Origin: Sphingobium limneticum
Lineage (GTDB): Bacteria > Pseudomonadota > Alphaproteobacteria > Sphingomonadales > Sphingomonadaceae
NCBI RefSeq assembly: GCF_008710155.1
Contig: NZ_VYPZ01000008.1
Location: 124,001 to 188,000 of the forward strand
DNA: 64,000 nt
Direction of reading: 5' to 3'
The notes below the pieces were generated by a model, which saw nothing but the letters and a program-made list of their open reading frames with translations, was not told the origin of the DNA and did not search any database. Positions 55,577 to 64,000 of this stretch are shown piece after piece. The first letter of the stretch is position 1. Each line of letters begins with the position of its first letter. The translations under genes and the position numbers were made by a program.

Positions 55577-56245
55577 TCAGCGCGCGGCGGGGGGCAATGC
55601 AGCCTGAAGGATCGACCAGCTCGATCCGTCCACCTTGGTCCCGTTGACGACGAAACCGGGCGTGCCGGTGATCTTGGCCTTGTTCCATGCCTCGTCCGTC
55701 ATCGCCAGCACCTGCTTCATCGACGCCGGATTGGCGACGCAGGCGTCCAGCTGCGCATTGGTGAAGCCACGCTTGTTCATCAGCGCGTACAGGCCGGTCT
55801 TCTGCCCGATATCCTTGAGCGCCGCGACCTGGTCGGCCGGCTTTTCGCCGCTGCCGTCATAGGCTTCGATCTTCTCCATCCAGGGCGTCTGGTTGGCGAA
55901 CAGCGCCTCATGATTGCCCATGAAACGGGCCGGGCCGCCGCAACGGGCGAGCAGCGCGGCGGTCAGGTCATATTTGTCGCGCACGGCGTTGCGCACTTCG
56001 ACGCTGACCTTGCCGCCCTTCACATAGCCGGTCTTGAGCGGCGCGCTCGCTTCACCCACGAAATGGGCGCAATGCGAACAGGTATAGCTCACATATTCGA
56101 CCAGCTTGGTCGCAGCGGCAGGATTGCCCATCAAATGGCCGCCGATCGGCGACAGCACGACCCGGCTCACCCAATTGGCGGCAGGCGCGGCGACCAGAGC
56201 GGCGGGAACGGCAAGCAAGGCAAGCGGCAGGAGCAGTTTCTTCAT
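55577..56245 (-). CDS. DsbA-like periplasmic thiol protein
   Basis: 222 residues from ATG 56245. A signal peptide (MKKLLLPLALLAVPAALVAA) sends it to the periplasm. Active site C56-S-H-C59 in YVSYTCSHCAHF and cis-Pro in GTPGFVVNG. It shares the SYTCSHC motif and a helical domain with its neighbour but has no lipobox. The two are leftward with a 45-bp gap and are likely the product of a local duplication. One may be specialised for oxidation and the other for isomerisation or a particular client. Confidence 0.9.
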   Translation of the reverse strand: MKKLLLPLALLAVPAALVAAPAANWVSRVVLSPIGGHLMGNPAAATKLVEYVSYTCSHCAHFVGEASAPLKTGYVKGGKVSVEVRNAVRDKYDLTAALLARCGGPARFMGNHEALFANQTPWMEKIEAYDGSGEKPADQVAALKDIGQKTGLYALMNKRGFTNAQLDACVANPASMKQVLAMTDEAWNKAKITGTPGFVVNGTKVDGSSWSILQAALPPAAR

Positions 56246-56338
56246 GGGGCGCGTCCGTAGAAAGGCTCCGCTGAACCGGAGCCGAATAGGGGTCATGTGC
56301 GGCGAATGAACGGCTGTGCCATCCGGTCAGCCACCACT

Positions 56339-56881
56339 CTAGTTAATTTTCGGCAATCCGCTGCTGTTGGCAAGGCCCTGTGCCAGCGATTCCAGCACGG
56401 CGCGCAATTCCGGGTCGCCAATGTCGCGCAGCGAATCGCCCAGCTCGACCGGAATGGGCTTCAGGTTGCGGGGCGGCGGGCGACGTTCGGCCCGGGCCGG
56501 GGTGATTTCGCCCTGCCGCATCGCCACCTTGGCGACGGCGGCATAGCCAAAGAAGCGGTTCACCCGCTCGACGATGTCGGGCAGCATATGCTGGACCATC
56601 GGCGCATGGCCGCTCATCACCGTTAGCTGCAACGTGCCGCCAGCCTTTTGGCCCACCGGGAAGCGGATCGATTCGGGCGCGGAAATGCCGGCATAATGGC
56701 TGCCGACAATCTCCGCCCAGCGGGTGACGATGCTGGATTGAACGAAGCCGAACTTGCGGAAGGCCGCGCGGCCGATATCCGGCATCAGGTCGGCGATCGC
56801 GCGCGGCGCGCCGGTGCGGGGACGCTCGGCCGGCGCCTTGGCACGACTCTTATATTTAGGGGGGGCCGGGCGTTCCGTCAT
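56339..56881 (-). CDS. dciA: DciA/DUF721 family protein
   Basis: 180 residues. A basic N-terminus (PPKYKSRAKAPAERPRTG) is followed by the DUF721 core: IGRAAFRKFGFVQSSIVTRWAEIVGSHYAG, then GTLQLTVMSGHAPMVQHMLPDIVERVNRFFGYAAV. DciA loads the replicative helicase DnaB in bacteria without DnaC. It is divergent from mutY by 26 bp and heads the leftward run to the DsbA-like genes and smc. Confidence 0.85.
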   Translation of the reverse strand: MTERPAPPKYKSRAKAPAERPRTGAPRAIADLMPDIGRAAFRKFGFVQSSIVTRWAEIVGSHYAGISAPESIRFPVGQKAGGTLQLTVMSGHAPMVQHMLPDIVERVNRFFGYAAVAKVAMRQGEITPARAERRPPPRNLKPIPVELGDSLRDIGDPELRAVLESLAQGLANSSGLPKIN

Positions 56882-56907
56882 GACGCGCTACATGGCATAG
56901 GGCTGGC

Positions 56908-57975
56908 ATGCGCGTCGAGGGTAGAGACAGAAAAATCGCGGGCGACCTGCTCGCTCACTATGATGTGCATGCCCGGCGCCTGCCCTGGCGCGCGCCGCCC
57001 GGCAGCAACGCCGCCGACCCCTATCGGGTCTGGCTGTCGGAAGTGATGCTGCAACAGACGACGGTGGCCGCCGTCGGCCCCTATTTCGCGAAATTCACGG
57101 AACGCTGGCCGACGGTGCAGGATCTGGCCGCCGCCGAAGACGCCGACCTGATGGCCGCCTGGGCCGGGCTTGGCTATTATGCCCGCGCCCGCAACCTGCT
57201 CGCCTGTGCGCGGGCGGTGGCACGCGATCATGGCGGCATCTTCCCCGATACCGAGGACGGACTGCGCGCTCTACCCGGCGTGGGCGCCTATACCGCCGCC
57301 GCCGTCGCCGCGATCGCCTTTGGCCGGCGCGCGGTGGTGGTGGACGCCAATGTCGAGCGGGTGGTCGCCCGCCTCTTCGCGATCGCCACGCCCTTGCCCG
57401 CCGCCCGGCCCGCCATTCGCGAAGCCTGCGACCGCATCACCCCCGACGCCCGCGCCGGCGACTTCGCGCAGGCGATGATGGATCTGGGCGCGACCATCTG
57501 CACCGCCCGCAACCCCGCCTGCGGCATCTGCCCGATCCGCGCGGATTGCGCCGCCATACTGACCGCCGATCCTGCCGCTTATCCCGTCAAGCCGCCCAAG
57601 AAAACGCGCCCCCATCGCACCGGCCATGGCTGGTGGATCGAGCGGGATGGCAATGTCTGGCTGATCCGCCGTCCGGACAAGGGGCTGCTGGGCGGCATGC
57701 GCGCGCTTCCCAGCTCCGACTGGAGCGACGCGCCCGACGCCACTCCGCCGCTGAGGGCGCACTGGTCGACCATCGATGAGCCGGTCGCGCATGTCTTCAC
57801 CCATTTCTCACTAGCGCTGCGCGTCCACCATGCCCATGTGGGGGCGGAGATGACGCCGCCGGGCGCAGGCGAATGGTGGCCGATCGATCGGATCGGGGAG
57901 GCAGGATTGCCAACATTATTCGCCCGCGCGGCCGATGCGGTGAGGAAGGAAAGGCAAGCCAATGCACGGAACTGA
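56908..57975 (+). CDS. mutY: A/G-specific adenine glycosylase
   Basis: 355 residues. Helix-hairpin-helix ALPGVGAYTAAAV (121-133), catalytic E45 in SEVMLQQT and D146 in VVVDANVERV. The Fe-S cluster is C198-x6-C205-x2-C208-x5-C214 (CTARNPACGICPIRADC). The C-terminal third (about 235-340) is Nudix-like and recognises 8-oxoG. It removes A from A:8-oxoG pairs. Divergent from dciA; it overlaps nudC by 14 bp and leads a rightward run of four genes. Confidence 0.95.
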   Translation: MRVEGRDRKIAGDLLAHYDVHARRLPWRAPPGSNAADPYRVWLSEVMLQQTTVAAVGPYFAKFTERWPTVQDLAAAEDADLMAAWAGLGYYARARNLLACARAVARDHGGIFPDTEDGLRALPGVGAYTAAAVAAIAFGRRAVVVDANVERVVARLFAIATPLPAARPAIREACDRITPDARAGDFAQAMMDLGATICTARNPACGICPIRADCAAILTADPAAYPVKPPKKTRPHRTGHGWWIERDGNVWLIRRPDKGLLGGMRALPSSDWSDAPDATPPLRAHWSTIDEPVAHVFTHFSLALRVHHAHVGAEMTPPGAGEWWPIDRIGEAGLPTLFARAADAVRKERQANARN

Positions 57976-58900
57976 CCCGACCAACAGACAGGTGCCGGGC
58001 TTCGTCGGCAGCAGGCTGGACCGCGTCGACCCTATCCGCTCCAATCCTGCGCTGCTCGCCGAAACATTCGCCGATCCCGCCGCCCGCCTGCTGGTGCTCG
58101 ACGGGCTGGAGCCGGTGGAGGTGGACGGCCATCTGCTGCTGGAACCGCTCGCCCCCGACGCCCATGTGGAGGATCATGTGCTGCTGGGGGTCGATCCGGC
58201 CGCCCGGCCGATCTTCGCCCGGCTGGTCGCCGATCTTGGCCCGGCCCTCACCCCCACACCGCGCAGCCGCGCCATCGCCGGGCTGGTCCCGGCCGATGAG
58301 GTCGCGCTCTACGGCACCGCGCGCAGCCTGGTCCATTGGCATGCCCGGCATCGCCATTGCTCGGTCTGCGGCGCGACCACCCGCCCGGTCAAGGCCGGCT
58401 GGTCGCGCAAATGCGATGCCGACGCCTGCGCTGCCGAACATTTCCCCCGCACCGACCCCGTCGTCATCATGCTGGCCGAATATCGCGGGCGCATCCTGCT
58501 CGGTCGCCAGCATGCCTGGCCGCCCGGCCGCTATTCGGCGCTGGCCGGCTTCGTCGAACCGGGCGAGACGATCGAGGAAGCGGTCGCGCGCGAAGTGTTC
58601 GAGGAGGCCGGCGTCCGCGTCCATGATGTGCGCTATGTGATGAGCCAGCCCTGGCCCTTCCCTTCGTCCCTGATGATCGCCTGCATCGCCCAGGCGCAGG
58701 ATGACGCCCTGACGCTGGATGAAACCGAGATCGAGGACGCCTTCTGGTGCGACGCCGACCAGGTGCGCGCGGCCATGGCCGGCGACCCCGACGCCCCTTT
58801 TCTCGCCCCGTCGCAAATGGCCGTCGCCTGGCACCTGCTCGACCATTGGCTGGCCGGCGTTGCGCCCCCCAGCCTTGTTCGCGCTGACGCAAGCGCGTAA
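57962..58900 (+). CDS. nudC: NAD(H) pyrophosphatase NudC
   Basis: 312 residues. Zinc site C133-x2-C136, C151, C156. Nudix box at about 196-217, reading GFVEPGETIEEAV then REVFEEAG, followed by SQPWPFPSS (228-236), the NudC signature. It cleaves NADH/NAD+ to NMN and AMP and can remove NAD caps from RNA. It overlaps mutY by 14 bp, so they are probably co-transcribed. Confidence 0.93.
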   Translation: MHGTDPTNRQVPGFVGSRLDRVDPIRSNPALLAETFADPAARLLVLDGLEPVEVDGHLLLEPLAPDAHVEDHVLLGVDPAARPIFARLVADLGPALTPTPRSRAIAGLVPADEVALYGTARSLVHWHARHRHCSVCGATTRPVKAGWSRKCDADACAAEHFPRTDPVVIMLAEYRGRILLGRQHAWPPGRYSALAGFVEPGETIEEAVAREVFEEAGVRVHDVRYVMSQPWPFPSSLMIACIAQAQDDALTLDETEIEDAFWCDADQVRAAMAGDPDAPFLAPSQMAVAWHLLDHWLAGVAPPSLVRADASA

Positions 58901-58944
58901 GGCCAACCCCTTCTTTCCCCATATTCGAGGACGATTTCCCCTCC

Positions 58945-60291
58945 ATGCTCAGCCTAGACGAAGCCCAGTCGCGCGCGCAGGATCTGGTCAACGCCGCGCG
59001 CAAGGCCGGGGCGGATGCCGCCGACGCCATTTACGCCTGCACCGCATCGACCAACGTGTCGGTCCGCCTGGGCGCGCTGGAGGATGTCGAACGGTCCGAG
59101 GGGGAGGAGATCGGCCTGCGCGTCTTCATCGGCCAGCGGTCCGCCAGCATTTCGGCGTCGGACATGAATCCCGCGACGCTCGCCACGCTGGTCGATCGCA
59201 GCATCGCCATGGCGCGCGAGGCACCCGAAGATCCTTATGCCGGCCTCGCGCCGGAAGATCGGTTGCTCAAGAAGCGTCCGCCTTCGCTCGACCTGACCGA
59301 TGAGGAAGAGCCCGAACCCGCTATCTTACGCGAACGCGCGCTGATCGCGGAAGAAGCCGCGCGCAGCGTACCGGGCATCACCAACAGCGAAGGCGGCGGC
59401 GCATCCAACGGCCGCAGCCAGGTGGCGCTGGCCACAAGCCATGGCTTTGCCGGCGCCTATGCCGGCACCAGCCATGCGACCTGGGCCAGCGTGCTGGCCG
59501 GCGCCGGCGCCGACATGCAGCGCGACCATGCCAGCCACAGCGTCCGCCATCTGGAAGATCTGGACGATGCCGAATCGGTCGGCATCCGCGCGGGCCAACG
59601 GGCGGTGGCGCGGCTGAACCCCGTAAAGGTCGAAAGCGGCGTCATGCCGGTCATCTTCGATCCGCGCATCGGCGCCAGCCTGCTCGGCCATCTGATCGGC
59701 GGCATGGTCGGCCCGGCGATCGCCCGCCGCTCCAGCTTTCTGCTGGAATCGCTCGGCGAAGCTTTGTTCGATTCGGCGATCACCATCATCGACGATCCGC
59801 TGCTGCCGCGCGGCATGCGCTCGCGCCCGTTCGATGGCGAAGGACTGCCGGTGGACCGCCGCGCGCTGATCGACAAAGGCGTGCTGACCGGCTGGCTGAT
59901 GGACAGCGCATCGGCCCGTCAGCTGGGCCTGGAACCCACCGGCCATGCCAGCCGCGGCGGCAGCGGCGCGCCGGGCGCCAGCATCACCAACGTCCATATG
60001 GAGGCCGGCACCATCTCGCCCGGCGACCTGATGGCGGACGTGACGCGCGGCCTCTACGTCACCGAACTGATCGGCATGGGCGTGAACGGCGTCACCGGCG
60101 ATTATAGTCGCGGCGCTGCGGGCTTCCTGATCGAAAATGGCGCGGTGACCCATGCCGTGTCGGAAATCACCATCGCCAGCAATTTGAAGGCGATGTTCCG
60201 CGCCCTGACGCCGGCCAGCGACTTGCAATTCCGCTATGCCATGAACGTGCCGACGCTGCGCGTGGACGGGATGACCGTTGCCGGGGGATGA
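58945..60291 (+). CDS. pmbA: TldD/PmbA family peptidase subunit
   Basis: 448 residues. PmbA/TldE features: ERSEGEEIGLRVFIGQRSASISASD in the N-terminal part, GGGASNGRSQVALATSHGF near the centre, and ASRGGSGAPGASITNVHMEAG and GLYVTELIGMGVNGVTGDYSRGAAGF in the C-terminal half. The HExxxH zinc motif of the TldD partner is absent, as normal for PmbA/TldE. The pair cleaves peptides such as microcin precursors and the CcdA antitoxin in E. coli. No tldD is in the window. It overlaps the next gene by 14 bp. Confidence 0.92.
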   Translation: MLSLDEAQSRAQDLVNAARKAGADAADAIYACTASTNVSVRLGALEDVERSEGEEIGLRVFIGQRSASISASDMNPATLATLVDRSIAMAREAPEDPYAGLAPEDRLLKKRPPSLDLTDEEEPEPAILRERALIAEEAARSVPGITNSEGGGASNGRSQVALATSHGFAGAYAGTSHATWASVLAGAGADMQRDHASHSVRHLEDLDDAESVGIRAGQRAVARLNPVKVESGVMPVIFDPRIGASLLGHLIGGMVGPAIARRSSFLLESLGEALFDSAITIIDDPLLPRGMRSRPFDGEGLPVDRRALIDKGVLTGWLMDSASARQLGLEPTGHASRGGSGAPGASITNVHMEAGTISPGDLMADVTRGLYVTELIGMGVNGVTGDYSRGAAGFLIENGAVTHAVSEITIASNLKAMFRALTPASDLQFRYAMNVPTLRVDGMTVAGG

Positions 60292-61081
60292 TGCCTCTCT
60301 GCGCGCCGTCGTCTCCGCCGTGGCGGATGCGGCCGACCATGCGCTGACCCTGTGGGCCAATGGCGAAACGCGCGTTCGCCAGTGGGAAAAAGTGCCCGGC
60401 CATCCGGTGTGCGAGGCCGACCTGTCGGTCGACGCCATGCTGCGCGACCGCCTCTCGGCAATCGATCCGCAGGCCGGCTGGCTGTCGGAAGAGACAGCCG
60501 ATACCGTGCATCGCCTGGGCGTGCCGCGCGTCTGGGTGGTCGACCCGATCGACGGCACCCGCGACTATCTGCGCGGGCGACCGGGCTGGGCCGTGTCGGT
60601 GGCGCTGGTCGATCGGGGCGCGGTGACGCTCGGCATATTGGCCGCCCCGGCCCGCAACGAATTGTGGGTGGCGCAACTGGGCAAGGGCGCGACCCGCAAC
60701 GGCGTGACGCTACAGGCAGGTTCCCGCAAAACCCTGCCGGGTGCGCGCGTCCCCGCCGAACAATTGCCCCGCATCGATCGCGATCTGGTGACGGTGGACA
60801 AGCCCAACAGCATCGCGCTGCGCATGGCGATGGTCGCCGCCGATGAGGCCGATCTGGTCGCAACCGTGCGCTGGGGCAATGAATGGGATGTCGCCGCCGC
60901 CGCGCTGATCGTGCAGGAGGCCGGCGGCACCGTGACCGATGCGCTGGGCGATCCCCTGCTGTTCAACCGGCCCCAGCCGACCGCCTTCGGCCTGCTCTGC
61001 GCCGCCCCCGGCATCCACGCCGCCGCCGTCGAGCGCCTCACCCCGCGCGCGCGCGAAATATTGGGCCAGCCGCAGGGTTAG
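60278..61081 (+). CDS. Inositol-monophosphatase/CysQ-like phosphatase
   Basis: 267 residues starting at TTG 60278, overlapping pmbA by 14 bp; ACGGGATG precedes it and no better ATG lies nearby. Metal-binding motif DPIDGTRDYL is near 89-98, the GWLSEE element before it, and GNEWDVAAAALIVQEAGG near 200-217 is the second metal-binding block. The family includes inositol-1-phosphatases and 3'(2'),5'-bisphosphate nucleotidase (CysQ). The latter fits the short EKVPGHPVCEADLSVD N-part. The substrate is not settled. Confidence 0.88.
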   Translation: MPGDDASLRAVVSAVADAADHALTLWANGETRVRQWEKVPGHPVCEADLSVDAMLRDRLSAIDPQAGWLSEETADTVHRLGVPRVWVVDPIDGTRDYLRGRPGWAVSVALVDRGAVTLGILAAPARNELWVAQLGKGATRNGVTLQAGSRKTLPGARVPAEQLPRIDRDLVTVDKPNSIALRMAMVAADEADLVATVRWGNEWDVAAAALIVQEAGGTVTDALGDPLLFNRPQPTAFGLLCAAPGIHAAAVERLTPRAREILGQPQG

Positions 61082-61129
61082 GCGGACAACGCGGTGCCCG
61101 AAGGCAATAGTCTGTCGATTTCGAAAAAC

Positions 61130-61204
61130 TGGAGCGGGCGAAGGGATTCGAACCCTCGACCCCAACCTTGGCAAGGTTGTGCTCTACCCCTGAGCTACGC
61201 CCGC
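61130..61204 (-). tRNA. tRNA-Gly (GCC), copy A
   Basis: Leftward. The 5' acceptor strand is at 61198-61204 and the 3' acceptor strand at 61134-61140; the CCA end is encoded at 61130-61132. The anticodon loop reads TTGCCAA on the minus strand between CAACC and GGTTG, giving GCC. Confidence 0.95.
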
Positions 61205-61257
61205 TCGGGCGGCCGAAAAGTTTCCTTTTCAGCAAATGTGGCCAACTAGCAGAAAAC

Positions 61258-61332
61258 TGGAGCGGGCGAAGGGATTCGAACCCTCGACCCCAACCTTGGC
61301 AAGGTTGTGCTCTACCCCTGAGCTACGCCCGC
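61258..61332 (-). tRNA. tRNA-Gly (GCC), copy B
   Basis: Identical to copy A and offset by exactly 128 bp; the 3' flank shares AAAACT outside the gene. Anticodon GCC, encoded CCA. A local tandem duplication. Confidence 0.95.
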
Positions 61333-61671
61333 TCTTGGCGGCCGGGAGAGTGTGTCTCTCTCGGCGGGTGGCGGCCAACTAGCAAGGCTTTCCCAGATCG
61401 GCAAGGGGAAGAATTGCAGAAAAATGAAATCCGCGTTCTCGAGCGTAAAAAATCATCCTTTTCAGTGACTTGGCGCAGAGCAGAAAATCATCGCCTGACG
61501 CCGCCTTATGGCTGCCTGGCGAATCGGGCGGCAGCGCTCTGGGAAAAGATCGACTTGGCGCAGGCCGCCCATCTGCTAATCTGGCCCATATCTGTTTGCG
61601 GCGGGATCATTTGCCGCCGCCCTTCGTACTGAACAAAAGCCTACAGGCCAAAACAGCAGGGAAGATCAACC
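61333..61671. other. 339-bp gap, no gene seen; promoter region of the pao-type operon
   Basis: It lies between the leftward tRNA-Gly pair and the rightward oxidoreductase operon, so it should hold promoters for both. No convincing repeat, RNA gene or exact promoter pair was found. The ribosome site CAGGGAAG stands just before the ATG at 61672. Confidence 0.5.
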
Positions 61672-62298
61672 ATGTCGTCCGATCAACTGACGCGCCGCGG
61701 CCTGTTGCAGGGCAGCGCCGTGCTCGCCGCCGCCGCGCCCACCTTGTCAGCCGCAGCGCCGACGCCCAAGACCAGCGGAGCCAATGCCATGATGCCCGTC
61801 GAACTGACCGTCAACGGCCGCGAGGTGCATCTGCAACTCGACCCGCGCACCAGCCTGCTCGATGCGCTGCGCGAACATCTCCACCTGACTGGCACCAAGA
61901 AGGGCTGCGACCATGGCCAGTGCGGCGCCTGCACCGTGATCGTGGAAGGCCGCCGGATCAACAGCTGCCTGACGCTGGCGGTGATGCATGACGGCGAGAA
62001 GGTGACGACGATCGAAGGGCTGGGCACCTCCGACCATCTGCACGCCATGCAAAAGGCGTTCATCGTGCATGACGGCTATCAGTGCGGCTATTGCACGCCG
62101 GGCCAGATCTGCTCCGCCGTTTCGGTGCTGGAGGAGATAGAGGCAGGCATCCCCAGCCATGTGACCGCCGATCTGGACGATGTCGCGATCAGCGACGCCG
62201 AACTGCGCGAGCGGATGAGCGGCAATATCTGCCGCTGCGCCGCCTATCCCAATATCATCGCGGCGATGCGCGACGTCGCCGGGGAGGCAAAGGCATGA
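61672..62298 (+). CDS. paoA: Aldehyde oxidoreductase 2Fe-2S subunit (PaoA-like), Tat-exported
   Basis: 208 residues. The N-terminus [16 protein letters not shown] has twin Arg (R8-R9) and a hydrophobic stretch, a Tat signal. Plant-type ferredoxin cluster: C79, C84, C87, C99 ([19 protein letters not shown]). Second cluster: C138, C141, C187, C189 ([24 protein letters not shown]). This is the small subunit of xanthine-oxidase-family enzymes and is closest in style to periplasmic PaoA of E. coli. It overlaps the FAD subunit gene by 4 bp. Confidence 0.93.
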   Translation: MSSDQLTRRGLLQGSAVLAAAAPTLSAAAPTPKTSGANAMMPVELTVNGREVHLQLDPRTSLLDALREHLHLTGTKKGCDHGQCGACTVIVEGRRINSCLTLAVMHDGEKVTTIEGLGTSDHLHAMQKAFIVHDGYQCGYCTPGQICSAVSVLEEIEAGIPSHVTADLDDVAISDAELRERMSGNICRCAAYPNIIAAMRDVAGEAKA

Positions 62299-63251
62299 GG
62301 CCCTTCACCTACGAACGCGCGACCGATGTCGCAGCGGCAGCCAGGGCGGCCGGCTCGGTCCAGGGCGCCCGCTTCATCGCCGGCGGCACCAACCTGCTCG
62401 ACCTGATGAAGCTCCAGATCGAAACGCCGACCCATCTGATCGACGTCAATCATCTGGGCCTCGACCGGATCGAAAGGACCGACGATGGCGGCCTGCGCAT
62501 CGGCGCGCTGGTCCGCAATACGGATCTGGCCGCCGACAAGGCCGTGCGCCGCGACTATGCGGTGCTCAGCCGGGCGCTGCTGGCCGGCGCATCGGGGCAA
62601 TTGCGCAACAAGGCGACGACCGGCGGCAACCTGCTGCAACGCACCCGCTGCCCCTATTTCTACGACACGCGCATGCCCTGCAACAAGCGCAAGGCCGGCA
62701 GCGGTTGCGGCGCGATGCAGGGGATGAGCCGGAGTCTCGCCATATTGGGCGTCAGCGACGCCTGCATCGCCCAGCATCCCAGCGATATGGCCGTCGCGAT
62801 GCGCCTGCTCGACGCGCAGGTCGATACGATGAGCGCGGACGGCGTGGCGCGCGCCATCCCGATCGCCGACTTCCACCTTTTGCCCGGCGACACGCCGCAC
62901 AAGGAAACGGCCTTGAAAGCCGGCGAGATCATTACGTCGGTGACATTGCCCAAGCCCATCGGCGGCACCCATGTCTATCGCAAGGTCCGCGACCGCGCCT
63001 CCTACGCCTTCGCTCTGGTGTCGGTCGCAGCGGTGTTCGACAAGGACGGCAGCGCCCGCTTCGCCTTCGGCGGCATCGGCGCCAAGCCATGGCGCACCCC
63101 AACGGCCGACGCCGCCGCGAAACAGGGCGCCAAAGCCGTGGCGGAGGCGGCCCTGAGCGGCGCCCGCACCACCCATCATAACGACTTCAAGAAGCTGCTG
63201 GTCGAACGGACATTGACGTCCCTCTACCGCCAGCGGGAGGCACGGGCATGA
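62295..63251 (+). CDS. paoB: Aldehyde oxidoreductase FAD subunit (PaoB-like)
   Basis: 318 residues from ATG 62295, overlapping paoA by 4 bp (ATGA). FAD-binding blocks are [14 protein letters not shown] (27-40) and [15 protein letters not shown] (107-121). The insert [11 protein letters not shown] then KAGSGCGA (C119, C129, C138) supplies an extra Fe-S cluster, a feature of PaoB and absent from most family members; a later Cys 157 may complete it. The FAD takes electrons from the 2Fe-2S clusters. It overlaps the Mo-subunit gene by 4 bp (63248-63251). Confidence 0.93.
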   Translation: MRPFTYERATDVAAAARAAGSVQGARFIAGGTNLLDLMKLQIETPTHLIDVNHLGLDRIERTDDGGLRIGALVRNTDLAADKAVRRDYAVLSRALLAGASGQLRNKATTGGNLLQRTRCPYFYDTRMPCNKRKAGSGCGAMQGMSRSLAILGVSDACIAQHPSDMAVAMRLLDAQVDTMSADGVARAIPIADFHLLPGDTPHKETALKAGEIITSVTLPKPIGGTHVYRKVRDRASYAFALVSVAAVFDKDGSARFAFGGIGAKPWRTPTADAAAKQGAKAVAEAALSGARTTHHNDFKKLLVERTLTSLYRQREARA

Positions 63252-64000
63252 AGTTCGATACGCCAGCCGGCCCCAACCCGATCGATCGCGGCCGGGTGAT
63301 CGGCATCCCCCATGATCGCATCGACGGCGCGGCCAAGGTCACGGGCAGCGCCCCCTATGCCTATGAACGGCACGACGCCGCCCCCAACGCCGCCTATGGC
63401 TGGATGGTCGGATCGGCCATCGCCAAGGGGCGGATCGCCGCCATGGACCTGCGCGCCGCCGAAGCCGCGCCGGGCGTGCTGGGCATCGTCACCCACGCCA
63501 ATGCGGGGAAGCTGGGCAAGGGATCGATGAACACCGCGCCGCTGCTGGGCGGGCCGCAGGTGGACCATTATGAGCAGGCGGTCGCCCTGGTCATCGCCGA
63601 CACGTTCGAAAATGCGCGCGACGCGGCCAAGCTGGTACGGATCGACTATGCGGCAGCGGATGGCCGGTTCGATCTGGCGGCCGATCAGGCGCGCGGGGTC
63701 AATCCCGGCAAGGATGCCGATACTGCGGCGGGCGATTTCGACGGCGGCTTCGCAAAGGCCGCCGTGAAGATCGACCAGCGCTACACCACGCCCGACCACA
63801 GCCATGCGATGATGGAGCCCCACGCGACCACCGCCGCCTGGAATGGCGACAAGCTGACGCTGTGGACATCCAACCAGATGATCGCCTGGGGCGTGGGCGA
63901 AGTCGCCAAGACGCTGGGCATCCCCAAGGATAATGTCCGCCTCGTCTCCCCCTATATCGGCGGCGGCTTCGGGTCGAAACTCTTCGTGCGCGCCGACGCG
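63248..64000 (+). CDS. paoC: Aldehyde oxidoreductase molybdenum-binding subunit (PaoC-like), 5' part
   Basis: The first 251 residues of a large subunit that continues past the right edge. It opens with [40 protein letters not shown] across several blocks; [16 protein letters not shown] and [14 protein letters not shown] are Mo-cofactor-domain landmarks. With PaoA and PaoB it should form a heterotrimeric aldehyde oxidase. The three genes overlap by 4 bp each, giving tight coupling. A maturation factor such as PaoD may follow outside the window. Confidence 0.92.
   Translation, partial: MKFDTPAGPNPIDRGRVIGIPHDRIDGAAKVTGSAPYAYERHDAAPNAAYGWMVGSAIAKGRIAAMDLRAAEAAPGVLGIVTHANAGKLGKGSMNTAPLLGGPQVDHYEQAVALVIADTFENARDAAKLVRIDYAAADGRFDLAADQARGVNPGKDADTAAGDFDGGFAKAAVKIDQRYTTPDHSHAMMEPHATTAAWNGDKLTLWTSNQMIAWGVGEVAKTLGIPKDNVRLVSPYIGGGFGSKLFVRADA

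Noticed and set aside
61168-61632. Rightward frame running through the tRNA-Gly pair
   Set aside because: It contains the tRNA genes themselves and repeats the same peptide because of their duplication.

Overview
The window looks like chromosomal DNA of an alphaproteobacterium of the Sphingomonadaceae (Sphingomonas or Sphingobium type). The basis is the high G+C content, the alphaproteobacterial infA-maf-RNase E/G-yacG and dciA-dsbA-smc gene orders, the plant-type GshA, and the many short intergenic palindromes of the kind seen in sphingomonads. No rRNA, IS element, phage block or CRISPR array was seen. Housekeeping genes (smc, infA, mutY, ppc, gshA, three tRNAs) dominate, with a few accessory insertions.

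Layout. 0-5.8 kb: a cluster of exported caspase-like and papain-like proteases around an AT-rich divergent promoter region. 5.9-9.5 kb: a hydantoinase/5-oxoprolinase. 9.6-13.3 kb: a radical-SAM/UdgX DNA-repair locus with a small membrane protein and a hemerythrin inside it. 13.5-16.5 kb: envelope proteins (a beta-barrel, two coupled lipoproteins) and a cyclophilin. 16.6-23.9 kb: mgtE, a DUF1489 gene, ppc, a cytochrome c, and a HerA-like ATPase coupled to a low-molecular-weight phosphatase. 24-26.4 kb: an MFS transporter with a LacI regulator. 26.7-31 kb: hppA, a GAF-GGDEF cyclase and a DUF2490 protein. 31-33.8 kb: a single-polypeptide MmeI-like restriction-modification enzyme.

34-42.7 kb: biotin genes bioF-bioD, then bioA 5.7 kb further on, with an M13 peptidase, a DUF4168 protein, a proton antiporter and an OmpA-like lipoprotein between them. 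42.7-44.9 kb: infA, maf, RNase E/G, yacG and tRNA-Phe. 44.9-51 kb: an ICMT-like methyltransferase, gshA, rsmE, ubiA and a phospholipase-D protein. 51.3-56.9 kb: smc, two DsbA-like thiol proteins and dciA, all leftward. 56.9-61.1 kb: an overlapping rightward run mutY-nudC-pmbA-cysQ-like. Then come two tRNA-Gly copies and the start of a paoABC-type molybdenum aldehyde oxidoreductase operon that runs off the right edge.

The most unusual region is the left-end protease cluster. A caspase/EF-hand protein faces a run encoding a small exported protein, a caspase/FGE-like fusion and a papain-like peptidase. The papain-like and the first caspase-like proteins share a similar C-terminal tail, which links the two divergent units. 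Also notable are the UdgX locus, the stand-alone MmeI-like enzyme, a nested hairpin ahead of the RNase E/G gene, and a 23-base element present twice in unrelated gaps.
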